The notes beneath the pieces were generated by a model. It was given only the letters and a program-made list of their open reading frames with translations. It made no database searches and had not been told where the DNA came from. Shown piece by piece: positions 16,129 to 25,336 of a stretch of 38,585 nucleotides of DNA. The stretch lies in the NCBI GenBank assembly GCA_018818125.1, contig JAHISQ010000017.1, positions 1-38,585 of the forward strand, given 5' to 3'. Numbering within the stretch: position 1 is the stretch's first letter; each line of letters starts with the position of its first letter. The DNA is from Candidatus Rifleibacteriota bacterium (lineage in GTDB: Bacteria; Muiribacteriota; Ozemobacteria; Ozemobacterales; Ozemobacteraceae). Position numbers and translations under genes: made by a program.

Positions 16129-16791
16129 GTGGCAAAAAAACTGGTTCCTCCGCAAGCTACGATCAGAAGACTGTCTATCTATCTTCGCTACATCAATGGC
16201 CTCGATGGAGACGGCGTAAAAGTTATTTCGTCACACGACCTGGCTCGCAGACTGGCGCTTAACCCTGCACAGGTGCGCAAAGACCTCGCATATTTTGGGG
16301 AATTCGGCAAACGCGGCGTTGGTTATTCGGTCAAAAAACTTCGTGAACATCTGGTGAAAATTCTTGGTCTGCAGACAATGCGGAAAGTTGCCATAGTTGG
16401 CGCCGGAGGACGGCTCGGCACTGCGCTTGCTCTTTACACCGGCTTTGAAAAGCGCAATTTTAAGGTCTGCGCTCTCTTCGACAAAGACCCGACAGTAATT
16501 GGTAATGACGTCGAGGGGATCGGCAAAATCATGTCTATTGACACGCTTCCCGGCATGGTCAAGGAAAAGGGCATCGAAATTCTGGTATTAACAATTCCTG
16601 CCAGTGCAATCAAAGAAATTTATGACCTGGTCATGCTATCGGGTGTTAAGGCTGTTCTCAATTTCGCGCCGTTCAAAATGCTTTCGACTGAAAGCGTCGC
16701 CGTTCACAACGTCGATCTTACAACGGAACTGGAATCTCTCAGTTATCACCTCTCACTCAGCGAATCAGGCTTTCCGATTCTCGAAGAGTAA
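16129..16791 (+). CDS. rex: Redox-sensing transcriptional repressor Rex
   Basis: Rex binds DNA when the NADH/NAD+ ratio is low and controls fermentation and respiration genes. Residues 1-75 form the winged helix (SSHDLARRLALNPAQVRKDLAYFGEFGKRGVGY); the Rossmann domain begins near residue 85 with GAGGRLGTAL, and the C-terminal swap helix ends in LESLSYHL. The start is GTG with a strong AAGGAG; TTG 16078 and ATG 16099 are possible but lie inside or at the end of fmt. Length 220 aa fits the usual 205-225. Co-transcription with def-fmt is likely. Confidence 0.95.
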   Translation: MAKKLVPPQATIRRLSIYLRYINGLDGDGVKVISSHDLARRLALNPAQVRKDLAYFGEFGKRGVGYSVKKLREHLVKILGLQTMRKVAIVGAGGRLGTALALYTGFEKRNFKVCALFDKDPTVIGNDVEGIGKIMSIDTLPGMVKEKGIEILVLTIPASAIKEIYDLVMLSGVKAVLNFAPFKMLSTESVAVHNVDLTTELESLSYHLSLSESGFPILEE

Positions 16792-16810
16792 CCGACAGAG
16801 CAAAGCTCGC

Positions 16811-16840
16811 TTGACACCTTGTTTAAATCGGTGTTAGACT
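16811..16840 (+). promoter_or_regulatory. Promoter of the STAS-rel-uracil-DNA glycosylase unit
   Basis: A perfect TTGACA (16811-16816) is followed after 18 bases by TAGACT (16835-16840, 4/6). A TATTAT at 16842-16847 is an alternative but at 25 bases spacing. The STAS start is about 29 bases downstream, preceded by GGAG. Confidence 0.6.
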
Positions 16841-16868
16841 GTATTATCACAGCACGAATGGAGTTTTC

Positions 16869-17234
16869 ATGAGTCTTACCATTGATAGCCAGCAACATGA
16901 AAACAATGTTGTAGTAATCGCCGTAGGCGGCGAAGTTACCTTTGAAAATTCAGATCAGTTCCGCGAAAAGATCGACCAGCTATGCGAACAGGGCAAATAT
17001 CGCCTTGTCATTGATCTGGCTGGCCTGCAATACATGAGTTCAGCCGGCATGGGTGTTCTGGTGCATGGACTCAAAAAAGCACGCGCCAAAGAAGGCGATC
17101 TAAGGCTGATAAATCTCAGCGACAAGATGCGCCGGGTCTTTCTGATTACCCAGTTCACCCATCATTTTACGGTATTGCCCAACATCGAAGAAGCAATCAA
17201 AAGTTTTTCTACATCTGACGAAAGCAGCAGGTAA
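16869..17234 (+). CDS. Anti-sigma factor antagonist / STAS-domain protein (SpoIIAA-like)
   Basis: A single 121-aa STAS domain with the strand-helix core LVIDLAGLQYMSSAGMGVLV. The Ser pair at 57-58 matches the phosphorylated serine of SpoIIAA/RsbV, so it is probably switched by a kinase of the HPK/RsbW type and, when dephosphorylated, frees a sigma factor. No cognate kinase lies nearby. It ends in TAA immediately before the first conserved codons of rel, in the same reading frame. Confidence 0.92.
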   Translation: MSLTIDSQQHENNVVVIAVGGEVTFENSDQFREKIDQLCEQGKYRLVIDLAGLQYMSSAGMGVLVHGLKKARAKEGDLRLINLSDKMRRVFLITQFTHHFTVLPNIEEAIKSFSTSDESSR

Positions 17235-17240
17235 CCGACT

Positions 17241-19445
17241 ATTTCCCTAGAACAGATATTTGAAGCCATAAAATCCTACAACCCTGATGCCGACTTCGAC
17301 CGAATTGAACGTGCATACAAGTTTGCCGAAGATTGCCATAAAGACCAATTCAGAGCTTCTGGTGAGCCTTACTTTCTGCATCCTGAATCGGTAGCACTGA
17401 TTGCTGCCGCTGAACTAAAGCTCGACACAACTTCGATCTGCGCAGCGCTTCTGCACGATGTAATAGAAGACACAGCGGCCACTACTGCGGATATCGAAGC
17501 GATGTTCGGTCCAACTATGGCACTACTTGTTGAAGGCGTAACCAAGCTGAACAAAATGTTCTTCAGCTCAGCAACAGCAGCTCAGGCAGCCAACTTCCGC
17601 AAAATGCTTTTCGCGATGACTAATGATGTCAGAGTTATACTGATAAAGCTGGCTGACCGCCTGCACAACGTCAGAACGATACAGTTTCTGCCACCGGTAA
17701 AGCAAAAATATGTTGCACGCGAAACCCTTGAGATTTATGCCCCCCTTGCCCACCGACTCGGCATTAACAAAATCAAAAGCGAGCTCGAAGAAACTTGTTT
17801 CCGCGTTCTACAACCGGAAAAAGCCGCTGAGATATATGATTTTCTCAACTCAACAGGCTTCGAAGGTGATAGCAAACTGCGCTACGCGATGCAGCAACTT
17901 GAAGAACATCTTAAGGAATTCAGCATCAAGGCCAGAATCAGTGGCCGGCCAAAACAGGCCTATTCGATCTACAACAAAACCGTCAAATACAACACCAGCA
18001 TTGAGGGTCTCTATGATTTTCTCGGCGTCAGAATTCTCACCGAATCAGTAAAAGACTGTTACGGCGCGCTGGGAATGGTGCATAAGTATTACAAGCCTAT
18101 ACCTGGCCGTTTCAAGGATTACATTGCAGTTCCCAAACCCAACATGTATCAGTCGCTGCACACCACAGTAATTTTTGACGGGAAACCCCTCGAAATACAG
18201 ATTCGCACCGAAGAGATGCACAGCATTGCCGAAGAGGGCATTGCCGCCCACTGGGATTACAAAGAATCTGGTGGCAAAGAATCAACGCCAGATTACAAAG
18301 AAAAGCTGTCCTGGCTGCGTAACCTCATCGAATGGTATAAAGACGTAAAAGACGCCTCCGAGTTCATGGAGACGGTCAAGGTCGAACTTTTTGAATACCA
18401 TGTTTACGTATTTACTCCAAAGGGTGATGTAATCGAGCTTACGAGTGGAAGCACGCCCATCGACTTTGCCTACAACATTCACACCGACGTTGGGCACCGC
18501 TGCATAGGCGCCAAAGTCAACGGACATATCGTGCCCCTTGAATATCGGCTGCAGAATGGCGATATCGTCTCTATTCTTACCAGCAAAAACCAGAAGGGCC
18601 CAAGTCGCGACTGGCTTAAAATCGTGGGCAGTGCCAGTGCCAAGCGCAAAATACGCATCTGGCTGAAGAAGGAGTTCCGCGACGAGTATATAGGCAGCGG
18701 CGAACGGGAGTTTGTCGAAACTTTTCTACGACTTGGCGGCGACCGCGAGACCGAAAAGACCTTCAAAACAGGGGCGTTTGGCAATAAGGTCAAGGACCTG
18801 GGTTTTCCGTCTATCGAAGAGCTTTACGCTGGTATTGGCGCCGGAGAAGTAAGGGCGCAGCAGGTGATCGGCAAACTGTTTCCAGACCTGATCCCCAGAT
18901 CAGTTCCCAAACACCCCAGCAAATCGACCCGACGCGAAAAACAAAAGAAGAAAGATAACAAGGGCCCCCGCATCATAGTGGGCGGCCTCGAAGATGCACT
19001 TATCAAGATGTCGCGCTGTTGCAACCCGATTCCGGGTGACGATATCATCGGCTATATAACCCGTGGGCGTGGAGTTACCATCCACAAGAGAGACTGCTCC
19101 AACACTCGAAATCTGCTGAACGACACCGAAGACCGTCTGATCGAAGTCAGATGGGATCTCGGCATTGCCGAAGAAGAGCACCACGAGGGCGATTATCTTG
19201 TCAAAATCAGGATTGAGACCACCGACCGCAAGGGCATGCTTAATTCGGTTACCAGTGTTATTGCCAATCAGAGCATCAACATTCACTCAGCGATCGCCAG
19301 AACCACCAAGCAAAAAACCGGCCTGCTCGACTTTTCGATTGAAGTGCGCGATTCGAATATGCTTGGAAGCCTCATCAATGCTGTGCAGCGCCTGACCGGC
19401 GTCACCAAAGCCTATCGCATCGACAATCCGAGCAATAAAGCTTGA
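17241..19445 (+). CDS. rel: Bifunctional (p)ppGpp synthetase/hydrolase Rel (RelA/SpoT), apparent ATT start
   Basis: Complete 734-aa long RSH protein controlling the stringent response. Domains in order: HD hydrolase with H72-D73-x-x-E76-D77 (LLHDVIEDT) at about 20-170; synthetase about 190-330 (GRPKQAYSIYNK, GRFKDYIAVPKPNMYQSLHTT, EIQIRTEEMH); TGS about 395-455; zinc-finger region near 590 (MSRCCNPIPGDDIIGY); ACT about 650-725. The HD domain reads open from 17235, right after the STAS stop, and has no ATG, GTG or TTG before the HD core. ATT 17241 aligns with the family's initiator Met, and AGGT lies 8 bases upstream. ATG 17502 would delete the HD residues. It is followed by the DNA glycosylase gene after 25 bases. 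Confidence 0.93.
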   Translation: MSLEQIFEAIKSYNPDADFDRIERAYKFAEDCHKDQFRASGEPYFLHPESVALIAAAELKLDTTSICAALLHDVIEDTAATTADIEAMFGPTMALLVEGVTKLNKMFFSSATAAQAANFRKMLFAMTNDVRVILIKLADRLHNVRTIQFLPPVKQKYVARETLEIYAPLAHRLGINKIKSELEETCFRVLQPEKAAEIYDFLNSTGFEGDSKLRYAMQQLEEHLKEFSIKARISGRPKQAYSIYNKTVKYNTSIEGLYDFLGVRILTESVKDCYGALGMVHKYYKPIPGRFKDYIAVPKPNMYQSLHTTVIFDGKPLEIQIRTEEMHSIAEEGIAAHWDYKESGGKESTPDYKEKLSWLRNLIEWYKDVKDASEFMETVKVELFEYHVYVFTPKGDVIELTSGSTPIDFAYNIHTDVGHRCIGAKVNGHIVPLEYRLQNGDIVSILTSKNQKGPSRDWLKIVGSASAKRKIRIWLKKEFRDEYIGSGEREFVETFLRLGGDRETEKTFKTGAFGNKVKDLGFPSIEELYAGIGAGEVRAQQVIGKLFPDLIPRSVPKHPSKSTRREKQKKKDNKGPRIIVGGLEDALIKMSRCCNPIPGDDIIGYITRGRGVTIHKRDCSNTRNLLNDTEDRLIEVRWDLGIAEEEHHEGDYLVKIRIETTDRKGMLNSVTSVIANQSINIHSAIARTTKQKTGLLDFSIEVRDSNMLGSLINAVQRLTGVTKAYRIDNPSNKA

Positions 19446-19470
19446 GACGTTAACCCGGGGGAGCAATCGA

Positions 19471-20421
19471 GTGGCGGCAAAGCGAAAAAAAAACGATGAC
19501 GCAACAATAGATGCCATCGACCTGATTACCCTGTTAACTCCACCCGGAGCTGCTGGTTGCTATGAATGCGAGATTAGCCGCGCTGCGCCTGGCGAAGAGT
19601 TTGATCTAATCAAGATCGCTGCTGAGCTGCCCGACATTCCAGAACCGATACAGCGGAAACCTGAGACTATCAGGCCGAAAGAGCCATCAGGCGCAGGCAA
19701 TCGACAGTCGCTACCCAGCCAGAGCCAACCTGATCTGGGTAATAAGAACATCCAGAAATCAGACAAGGATCTTGAATCTCTGTTGTCCGGAATGCGCAAG
19801 CCAAGTCGCCCAAACAGAATCGAGCCGCTACCAGACATCGCCGAGGATTCACTCGAACGCATCGCGTCTGAAATTGCACAATGTCAGAAATGTGCCCTAC
19901 ATAAAACCCGCAACAAAACAGTGCCTGGCGCTGGCCCGCAAAATTCACGTCTGGTTTTTATCGGCGAGGCACCTGGCGCTGACGAAGACGCCAGTGGGAT
20001 TCCATTTGTGGGCAGAGCCGGACAGCATCTCGACAAAATTATTACTGCGGCTGGCTTCAAGCGCGAAGAACTTTTTATCTGCAATATCTTAAAATGCCGT
20101 CCACCCGAAAACCGTGACCCGGCGTTATCAGAAATGATATGCTGCACGCCATACCTTCAGCGGCAGTTGCGACTCCTTAAGCCTTCTCTGATCGCCTGCC
20201 TCGGTAATGTTGCAGTAAAATTCGTCATTGGCCCCGACACGCCCGGCATTACCCGTATCCATGGCGAGTGGTTCAATTCAATCTTTGAGATCCCGACCAT
20301 GGCAATGTATCATCCATCTTTTCTGCTGCGCGATGCCAAGCGTGACAAGGGTAGCCCGAACTGGCAGATGTGGCAGGATATACAGACCCTCAAAAAGCGT
20401 TACGACGCCCTGCTCCAATAG
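19471..20421 (+). CDS. Family 4 (type-4) uracil-DNA glycosylase
   Basis: The enzyme removes uracil from DNA using a fold stabilised by a 4Fe-4S cluster. The C-terminal 185 residues contain GEAPGADEDASGIPFVGRAG, CNILKCRPPENRDP and MYHPSFLLR. Cluster ligands are C138, C141, C209 and C225, with the spacing expected for the family. The first 120-130 residues are a Pro/Ser/Lys-rich extension absent from typical 200-aa members and probably disordered. Translation starts at GTG 19471 behind GGGGGAG. It is the last gene of the STAS-rel unit; no clear terminator follows. Confidence 0.93.
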   Translation: MAAKRKKNDDATIDAIDLITLLTPPGAAGCYECEISRAAPGEEFDLIKIAAELPDIPEPIQRKPETIRPKEPSGAGNRQSLPSQSQPDLGNKNIQKSDKDLESLLSGMRKPSRPNRIEPLPDIAEDSLERIASEIAQCQKCALHKTRNKTVPGAGPQNSRLVFIGEAPGADEDASGIPFVGRAGQHLDKIITAAGFKREELFICNILKCRPPENRDPALSEMICCTPYLQRQLRLLKPSLIACLGNVAVKFVIGPDTPGITRIHGEWFNSIFEIPTMAMYHPSFLLRDAKRDKGSPNWQMWQDIQTLKKRYDALLQ

Positions 20422-20454
20422 AACTCCATAACGCAGGAATCTAGAGCAAAGACG

Positions 20455-20599
20455 ATCCACAGATTACACAAATGGGTGCAGTCTCCCACAGGACGTGGGA
20501 AGATGCTCTGGCGCCGCATGACAGAGGCGCCATGGTGATTAAAGCAGTTTGGCCAGGCAGACCAAAATTCATCTGCGGGCATCTGTGAAATCTGCGGAT
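20455..20599. repeat. MITE-like element with 27-bp imperfect terminal inverted repeats
   Basis: The ends 20455-20481 (ATCCACAGATTACACA...) and 20573-20599 are inverted repeats with about 21 of 27 positions matching. The 91-base interior holds two more hairpins: TCCCAC/GTGGGA and GGCGCC/GGCGCC. There is no coding capacity. It lies between the DNA glycosylase and the promoter of the lipoprotein gene. Similar ATCCACAGATT... inverted ends are common in dispersed bacterial repeats; copy number here is unknown. Confidence 0.7.
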
Positions 20600-20658
20600 A
20601 AAATAGCTTTACCCGCCTACGCCTTTAGAAAAACTCATACAAAATCTTTATTGGTGTA

Positions 20659-20695
20659 TTGAAGTTGGGGTTAGATACATGCTAAGATCGCTCTA
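20659..20695 (+). promoter_or_regulatory. Promoter of the 1496-aa lipoprotein gene, apparently leaderless
   Basis: TTGAAG (20659-20664), 18 bases, then TAAGAT (20683-20688) with an upstream TGC giving an extended -10. Only 6 bases lie between the -10 and the ATG at 20695, and no Shine-Dalgarno sequence is present. Confidence 0.6.
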
Positions 20696-23600
20696 TGAGA
20701 AATTTTCTCGTCCTTTTTTTATTTTTTTGCCTGTGCATATTCATCGGGTGCCTCGGAGTCAGCGGCAATGGTGGCAGCCTGGGTGGAAGTGGCAGCCCGT
20801 CTTCGTCTGCCCTACTTTCAGGACGCGTATATTTTGCCGAGCGGCAGCTCTATGGTGACATCCCGGTTGCTGCCCGCGATCAGACAGGGAAAAGCATAGC
20901 AACCGTATTAACCGACTCAGCCGGCTATTTTGCATTTACTGAACTGGCAGCAGGAATTTACGATCTGGTTGCACTTACCGGTGAGAGTGAAGTTATTTTT
21001 GCGCGTGCCCTACAGGTTGATGGTGCTAATGCGCAACAGGTCGATGACACACAACTTCTCGGGATTCGCGATGTCGTATTGGATGAGATAAGTTCCACAT
21101 CATTTCATGTGAAATTCAGATCAAACCGTGCATCGCGAGCATCGATAGAATATGGTCTGCTCGGTGGCTATCTGCAGACCATAACCATCGGACAAGCTGG
21201 TTACACCACGCACGAAACCACTATTTCCGGGCTGATGCAGCTAAATGATTACGAAATTTCGTTGTTTCTGACCGGCGACGATGGTCAGGACTTTGTCATG
21301 CGCGGTCTTTACGCCGGCACCACCGGAGCGGCCGGGCCAACAAACCTTTCGGTTTCAATTAATGAGGGTGACTACGAGACCAAATTACAGGATGTGACTC
21401 TTAATTTGAATGCTGACAACTGCACCCAGATGCGGATAAGCGAAAGTTATGATATGGCTGATTCCTCATGGGTAACCTACTCACAAACTTACGACTATAC
21501 GTTCAAAACCACCACAGCGGGAACAAAGCGAATTTATGTTCAATTTCGTGATGTTAATAGCGTTAGTTCACCGATTCAATCAGACGCTATTCTGTTTAAC
21601 GAAGGCGGTTATGTCGGAATCTGGATTGACGACGGCGCAGCGCTGACCAGCAAAACCGAAGCGGTTATAAAAACGGTGTATCCGGGTGCCACGCACATGC
21701 AACTGGCGGATACCTCTGACTTTCTCAACTCGTTCTGGGAAATCTACATTGAATCCAAAAAATGGACATTCAGCAGCGGCGATGGCATGAAAACCATCTA
21801 TTGCCGCTTTAAGGGCGGCAAGGCGGACCCGACCGAAGTATTCACTGCCTCGATTCTGCTCGACACAACCGCGCCAGAGGTTGAAATTAAGATAAACAAC
21901 GAGGCGAAAGTTACCGCAACCACTGCAGTTACTCTCACCTTCAGCTTTGCAGTAGCGCCAACCCAGATGAAAATTGCCAATACTGCGGCACCATCATCGG
22001 CTTCAGTCTGGATACCTTTCAGCGACACGGTCAGCTGGGTATTACCAACTAGTGATGGCGATAAAGAGGTGTTCGGGGTGTTTAGAGATGGGGCAGCCAA
22101 TGAATACGGGCCGGTATCAGCAATAATAACGCTTGATACAGTTGCTCCTCTGGGCAACACCATTGCGCTACAGCTAACTGAAGATTCTGCTTCTGAGGTA
22201 GCAACATTTGCACTAACTGCCAGTTTGCCGATTTTTCTACACTTTACTATCGCCGATACTACGACCTATGAGGCTCAATATGCAATTACTGCAGCCACGA
22301 CAACGCCTCCAATAAGCTTTACAAGTGTTGGTGAACCATTTACGCCTGTATCGCTTGAGGCAAGCGCGCTACCGGTCGGCACCCATAAAGTCTGGGCCCG
22401 CTTTTCCGACGAGGCTGGAAACCTGGGCTATTTTCAAAGCACCAATGTAAAGATTGACGGACCGCAAATTATTGTTGCGCCAACCACTGCAACTCTCAAA
22501 TCAGCCGCTGACCAGCAGTTTACTGCCGCCCTCAAGAATATCAGCGCCGAGGAAGTCGGAACCGTTCGCTGGCGGGTTATCGACGGATCCGGCACTATCG
22601 ATGCAAATGGCCTGTTTGCAGCGCCGGCACCAGTCTATTATAACACCACAACGACAATTAGAGCTGATTCATCGCTTATTTCGACATTATATTCCCAGGT
22701 AACAGTCGACCTTGCCACTTCGGTAGAAATGCTATTTATGCAGAGCAATGGCGAGTTTTCTTACACTAAGATTTCAGATCAGGTAGCACCCGGCAACTCG
22801 ATTACTGCTACCATAAAAATACTGCACAGCAACCTTGGTTATGAAATCAGCAAACAGCCAACTGCCGGCACAGCTACGATTTCGCAACCAGTGGCGGCAT
22901 CATTTGGCACTGTCGCAACCCTGACTTACTCCGCACCTTCTACAGCTCCAACCACAAATCCTGTTACAATAGGCATTCGCTCACTTGAGAATCCCACCGG
23001 CGCGCTTGGTACAGTGACTTTTCTGGTTTCAACCGGTGCCAATCTAGCGATCACCCCAACCAGCGGCGATGCCCAACGCAACACGAATCTTGGCATTGCG
23101 GCTACTGTAAGCGGCACCGCTTCTACCACCATGACCTGGAGCATAAGCCCCACCAATATGGGCAGTTTCGATCCCAACAGCATAGTCACTTCCATTACAA
23201 CCGAAGCGCCCGATCATCAGATCATCTTTTACGCCTCAAGCCCAACCCAGATTCGCCAAGCCTCGGTAACTGTTGCCATCGACGGTGCCAGCAAAAGTTG
23301 TAATATCACTGTTTACCCGCCGGTAAATTTTGTAATCGACCCGACTGCTACTAATTCAATGCCTATAATTTCGCCAATGACCTTTAAGATTCCGGGATTT
23401 GATTACCTGCTTGGCACTGCTAGTGAAGCAGTGATTTGGGAGTTCAAGAACTCAGCACGTGTCGATTACATGCCGGCCGACGGAAAAACTTATGTCGATC
23501 GCGGTTCTTTGAAAGTTATTGATGAAACGACAGCCGAATACAGTCGCCCAACGCTGTTGCCAAGTCTTTCCGACCCCACTGCCTCAGATACCATTACAAT

Positions 23601-25185
23601 AAGAGCAACTTCGGTGGCCGACCCGATGGCATCAAGAACTGCCATAGTGGCCATTGCTGAGAAAGTCGTAGTGCAAATCTTCGATACAGTCGAAAAGGTT
23701 GCTTCTATCACTACTGCCGCCACTGTGGCAGAAGTCGGCAAAATTCAATTTTATGCCGGGGTCACACCCTCGGTAATCGGCGACACCTCAGTAACCTGGA
23801 CGGTTAACGGCGTAACTGACTCAGAACAATACGGAAGCATTGATACAAATGGCCTATATGCAGCACCAGACCTGATTATTGTTAATGAAGTCAAGATAAA
23901 AGCCACTTCAAACTACGACCCAACAGCTTACGCAGAAGTAACAATCAGCCTGAGTGACTTCTGGTTGCCCAAACGCACCAATATGTATGACTCAACCACC
24001 GGCGAAGTAATGCCGGTAACTGCGCTATTGGTAAATCCGTACACGGCAAGTGGTTCTGACTTCATCGTACATGCTGGCACGACAGGCTTTGGCGTCTGGG
24101 TGGCCACTTATTCTGACCTGGGTGGCGACATTTCGGGTGGATACTGGCAGGGTATTCCCGGGCTTTCTGTCACCAGCAAAAGTAGCGAGGGCGAGTATAA
24201 CATCGGGCACCTGGTTATCTCACCTCAACCCAACCAGCGCGTTTATGCAGCAACTTCTGACGGAATCTGGTATATCCCGCCGGCAGGAAATGCCGAAAGG
24301 ATACTAGGCAGCCTGCCAGCCAACAATCTGCCCAACGAAAACTTTCTCAAACTGGCTTTTGACAACAAAAACCCGCAATATCTGTTTGCTACAACTCCCC
24401 GGGGGGTATATCGAATCACGCTTTCAGGTGCGCAGACTAGTATTGGAGTATTAAAGGTCTTGAATACAACTGACAGTTACAAAAGTTCAGATATTGAATC
24501 ACGAACGGATACAACAGCTTCTCCGCCTGTCACTGTCGACGCATTCTCGAATATCAATATACCCAACCCGATTAACGGCATTTTGCAGACAATTGTGTAT
24601 GACGATTATAATGATCGATTGTATGCTGGCGGCGCTGGAAACGACCCTGGCGGGGTGTTTCTCTACATGAACGATACTACATCAGCCAATCTGAATGAGA
24701 TAACTGCACTTGCTTTTGTTGCCAATTCTCCAAGTGTAAATACCATGATTAGCACATTTTACGTTCTCTCTGCGAACTCTCCACGAACACCAGTCCCGCC
24801 AATTGCATTTCCACCACTGGATCTGGCACTTGACACTGTAAACCGCAGCACTTTATGGGCAGCAACGGTCGGAGGTGTATACCGCTCTGTCGACAACGGA
24901 AAAACCTGGATTGCCAGCGCCTTTGGCACAGGCAGCAACGTTAACACCAGGGCAATTATAGTTGATCCAACAAACACCATCAATGTGCTGGCCGGAAGCG
25001 AAGACGGACTTTATCGCACAACCGACGCAGGCACCGCCTGGACACGCATCCGAAGTGGCCTCGGCAATCACAAAACCGTCACCAGCCTGATTCAGGCTGC
25101 CGGACTGGCCGGTGCCCGCCGCAAAGTATGGGTTGGTACCGCCGGCGGCGTATTCATGGGCAAGCAGTCACTCGACCTTGAGTAG
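20695..25185 (+). CDS. Large lipoprotein with Ig-like domains and C-terminal BNR-type beta-propeller, 1496 aa
   Basis: The N-terminus is a lipoprotein signal (hydrophobic run to FIGC, lipidated Cys about 19), then a Gly/Ser linker. Next is a carboxypeptidase-regulatory-like domain (about 40-110; LSGRVYFAE...TDSAGYFAFTEL), an Fn3-like domain, and several bacterial Ig-like domains through about 1085, including two Big-type units of the form VRWRVIDG.GTID..GLF.AP. Residues about 1090-1496 carry propeller repeats with Asp-box-like motifs (SVDNGKTW, TTDAGTAW). It should be anchored to the outer membrane or surface, for adhesion or ligand binding. It converges with an even larger lipoprotein of the same plan. 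The substrate is unknown. Confidence 0.85.
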   Translation: MRNFLVLFLFFCLCIFIGCLGVSGNGGSLGGSGSPSSSALLSGRVYFAERQLYGDIPVAARDQTGKSIATVLTDSAGYFAFTELAAGIYDLVALTGESEVIFARALQVDGANAQQVDDTQLLGIRDVVLDEISSTSFHVKFRSNRASRASIEYGLLGGYLQTITIGQAGYTTHETTISGLMQLNDYEISLFLTGDDGQDFVMRGLYAGTTGAAGPTNLSVSINEGDYETKLQDVTLNLNADNCTQMRISESYDMADSSWVTYSQTYDYTFKTTTAGTKRIYVQFRDVNSVSSPIQSDAILFNEGGYVGIWIDDGAALTSKTEAVIKTVYPGATHMQLADTSDFLNSFWEIYIESKKWTFSSGDGMKTIYCRFKGGKADPTEVFTASILLDTTAPEVEIKINNEAKVTATTAVTLTFSFAVAPTQMKIANTAAPSSASVWIPFSDTVSWVLPTSDGDKEVFGVFRDGAANEYGPVSAIITLDTVAPLGNTIALQLTEDSASEVATFALTASLPIFLHFTIADTTTYEAQYAITAATTTPPISFTSVGEPFTPVSLEASALPVGTHKVWARFSDEAGNLGYFQSTNVKIDGPQIIVAPTTATLKSAADQQFTAALKNISAEEVGTVRWRVIDGSGTIDANGLFAAPAPVYYNTTTTIRADSSLISTLYSQVTVDLATSVEMLFMQSNGEFSYTKISDQVAPGNSITATIKILHSNLGYEISKQPTAGTATISQPVAASFGTVATLTYSAPSTAPTTNPVTIGIRSLENPTGALGTVTFLVSTGANLAITPTSGDAQRNTNLGIAATVSGTASTTMTWSISPTNMGSFDPNSIVTSITTEAPDHQIIFYASSPTQIRQASVTVAIDGASKSCNITVYPPVNFVIDPTATNSMPIISPMTFKIPGFDYLLGTASEAVIWEFKNSARVDYMPADGKTYVDRGSLKVIDETTAEYSRPTLLPSLSDPTASDTITIRATSVADPMASRTAIVAIAEKVVVQIFDTVEKVASITTAATVAEVGKIQFYAGVTPSVIGDTSVTWTVNGVTDSEQYGSIDTNGLYAAPDLIIVNEVKIKATSNYDPTAYAEVTISLSDFWLPKRTNMYDSTTGEVMPVTALLVNPYTASGSDFIVHAGTTGFGVWVATYSDLGGDISGGYWQGIPGLSVTSKSSEGEYNIGHLVISPQPNQRVYAATSDGIWYIPPAGNAERILGSLPANNLPNENFLKLAFDNKNPQYLFATTPRGVYRITLSGAQTSIGVLKVLNTTDSYKSSDIESRTDTTASPPVTVDAFSNINIPNPINGILQTIVYDDYNDRLYAGGAGNDPGGVFLYMNDTTSANLNEITALAFVANSPSVNTMISTFYVLSANSPRTPVPPIAFPPLDLALDTVNRSTLWAATVGGVYRSVDNGKTWIASAFGTGSNVNTRAIIVDPTNTINVLAGSEDGLYRTTDAGTAWTRIRSGLGNHKTVTSLIQAAGLAGARRKVWVGTAGGVFMGKQSLDLE

Positions 25186-25336
25186 CCAACGAGAAAACTG
25201 GCTATGATACCATTCACGCTTTAAACATTCATATTCTAATCGCTACCCAACCGTGCCGCTCCTTTTTTAATGAGCATGACCACATCAAGGAACTGCGATG
25301 TTTGATTTATGTAACTAATTCGGATTGACCGCGCAC

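Noticed and set aside
16799..16809. Small hairpin GAGC-AAA-GCTC after rex as a terminator
   Set aside because: The stem is only 4 bp and lacks a following T run.
17502..19445. Rel starting at ATG 17502 (647 aa)
   Set aside because: This would remove the HDxxED motif and about 87 conserved residues that are open and well aligned upstream.
25186..25336. Expected bidirectional terminator between the two convergent lipoprotein genes
   Set aside because: Read in both directions, no convincing stem followed by T residues is visible in these 151 bases.
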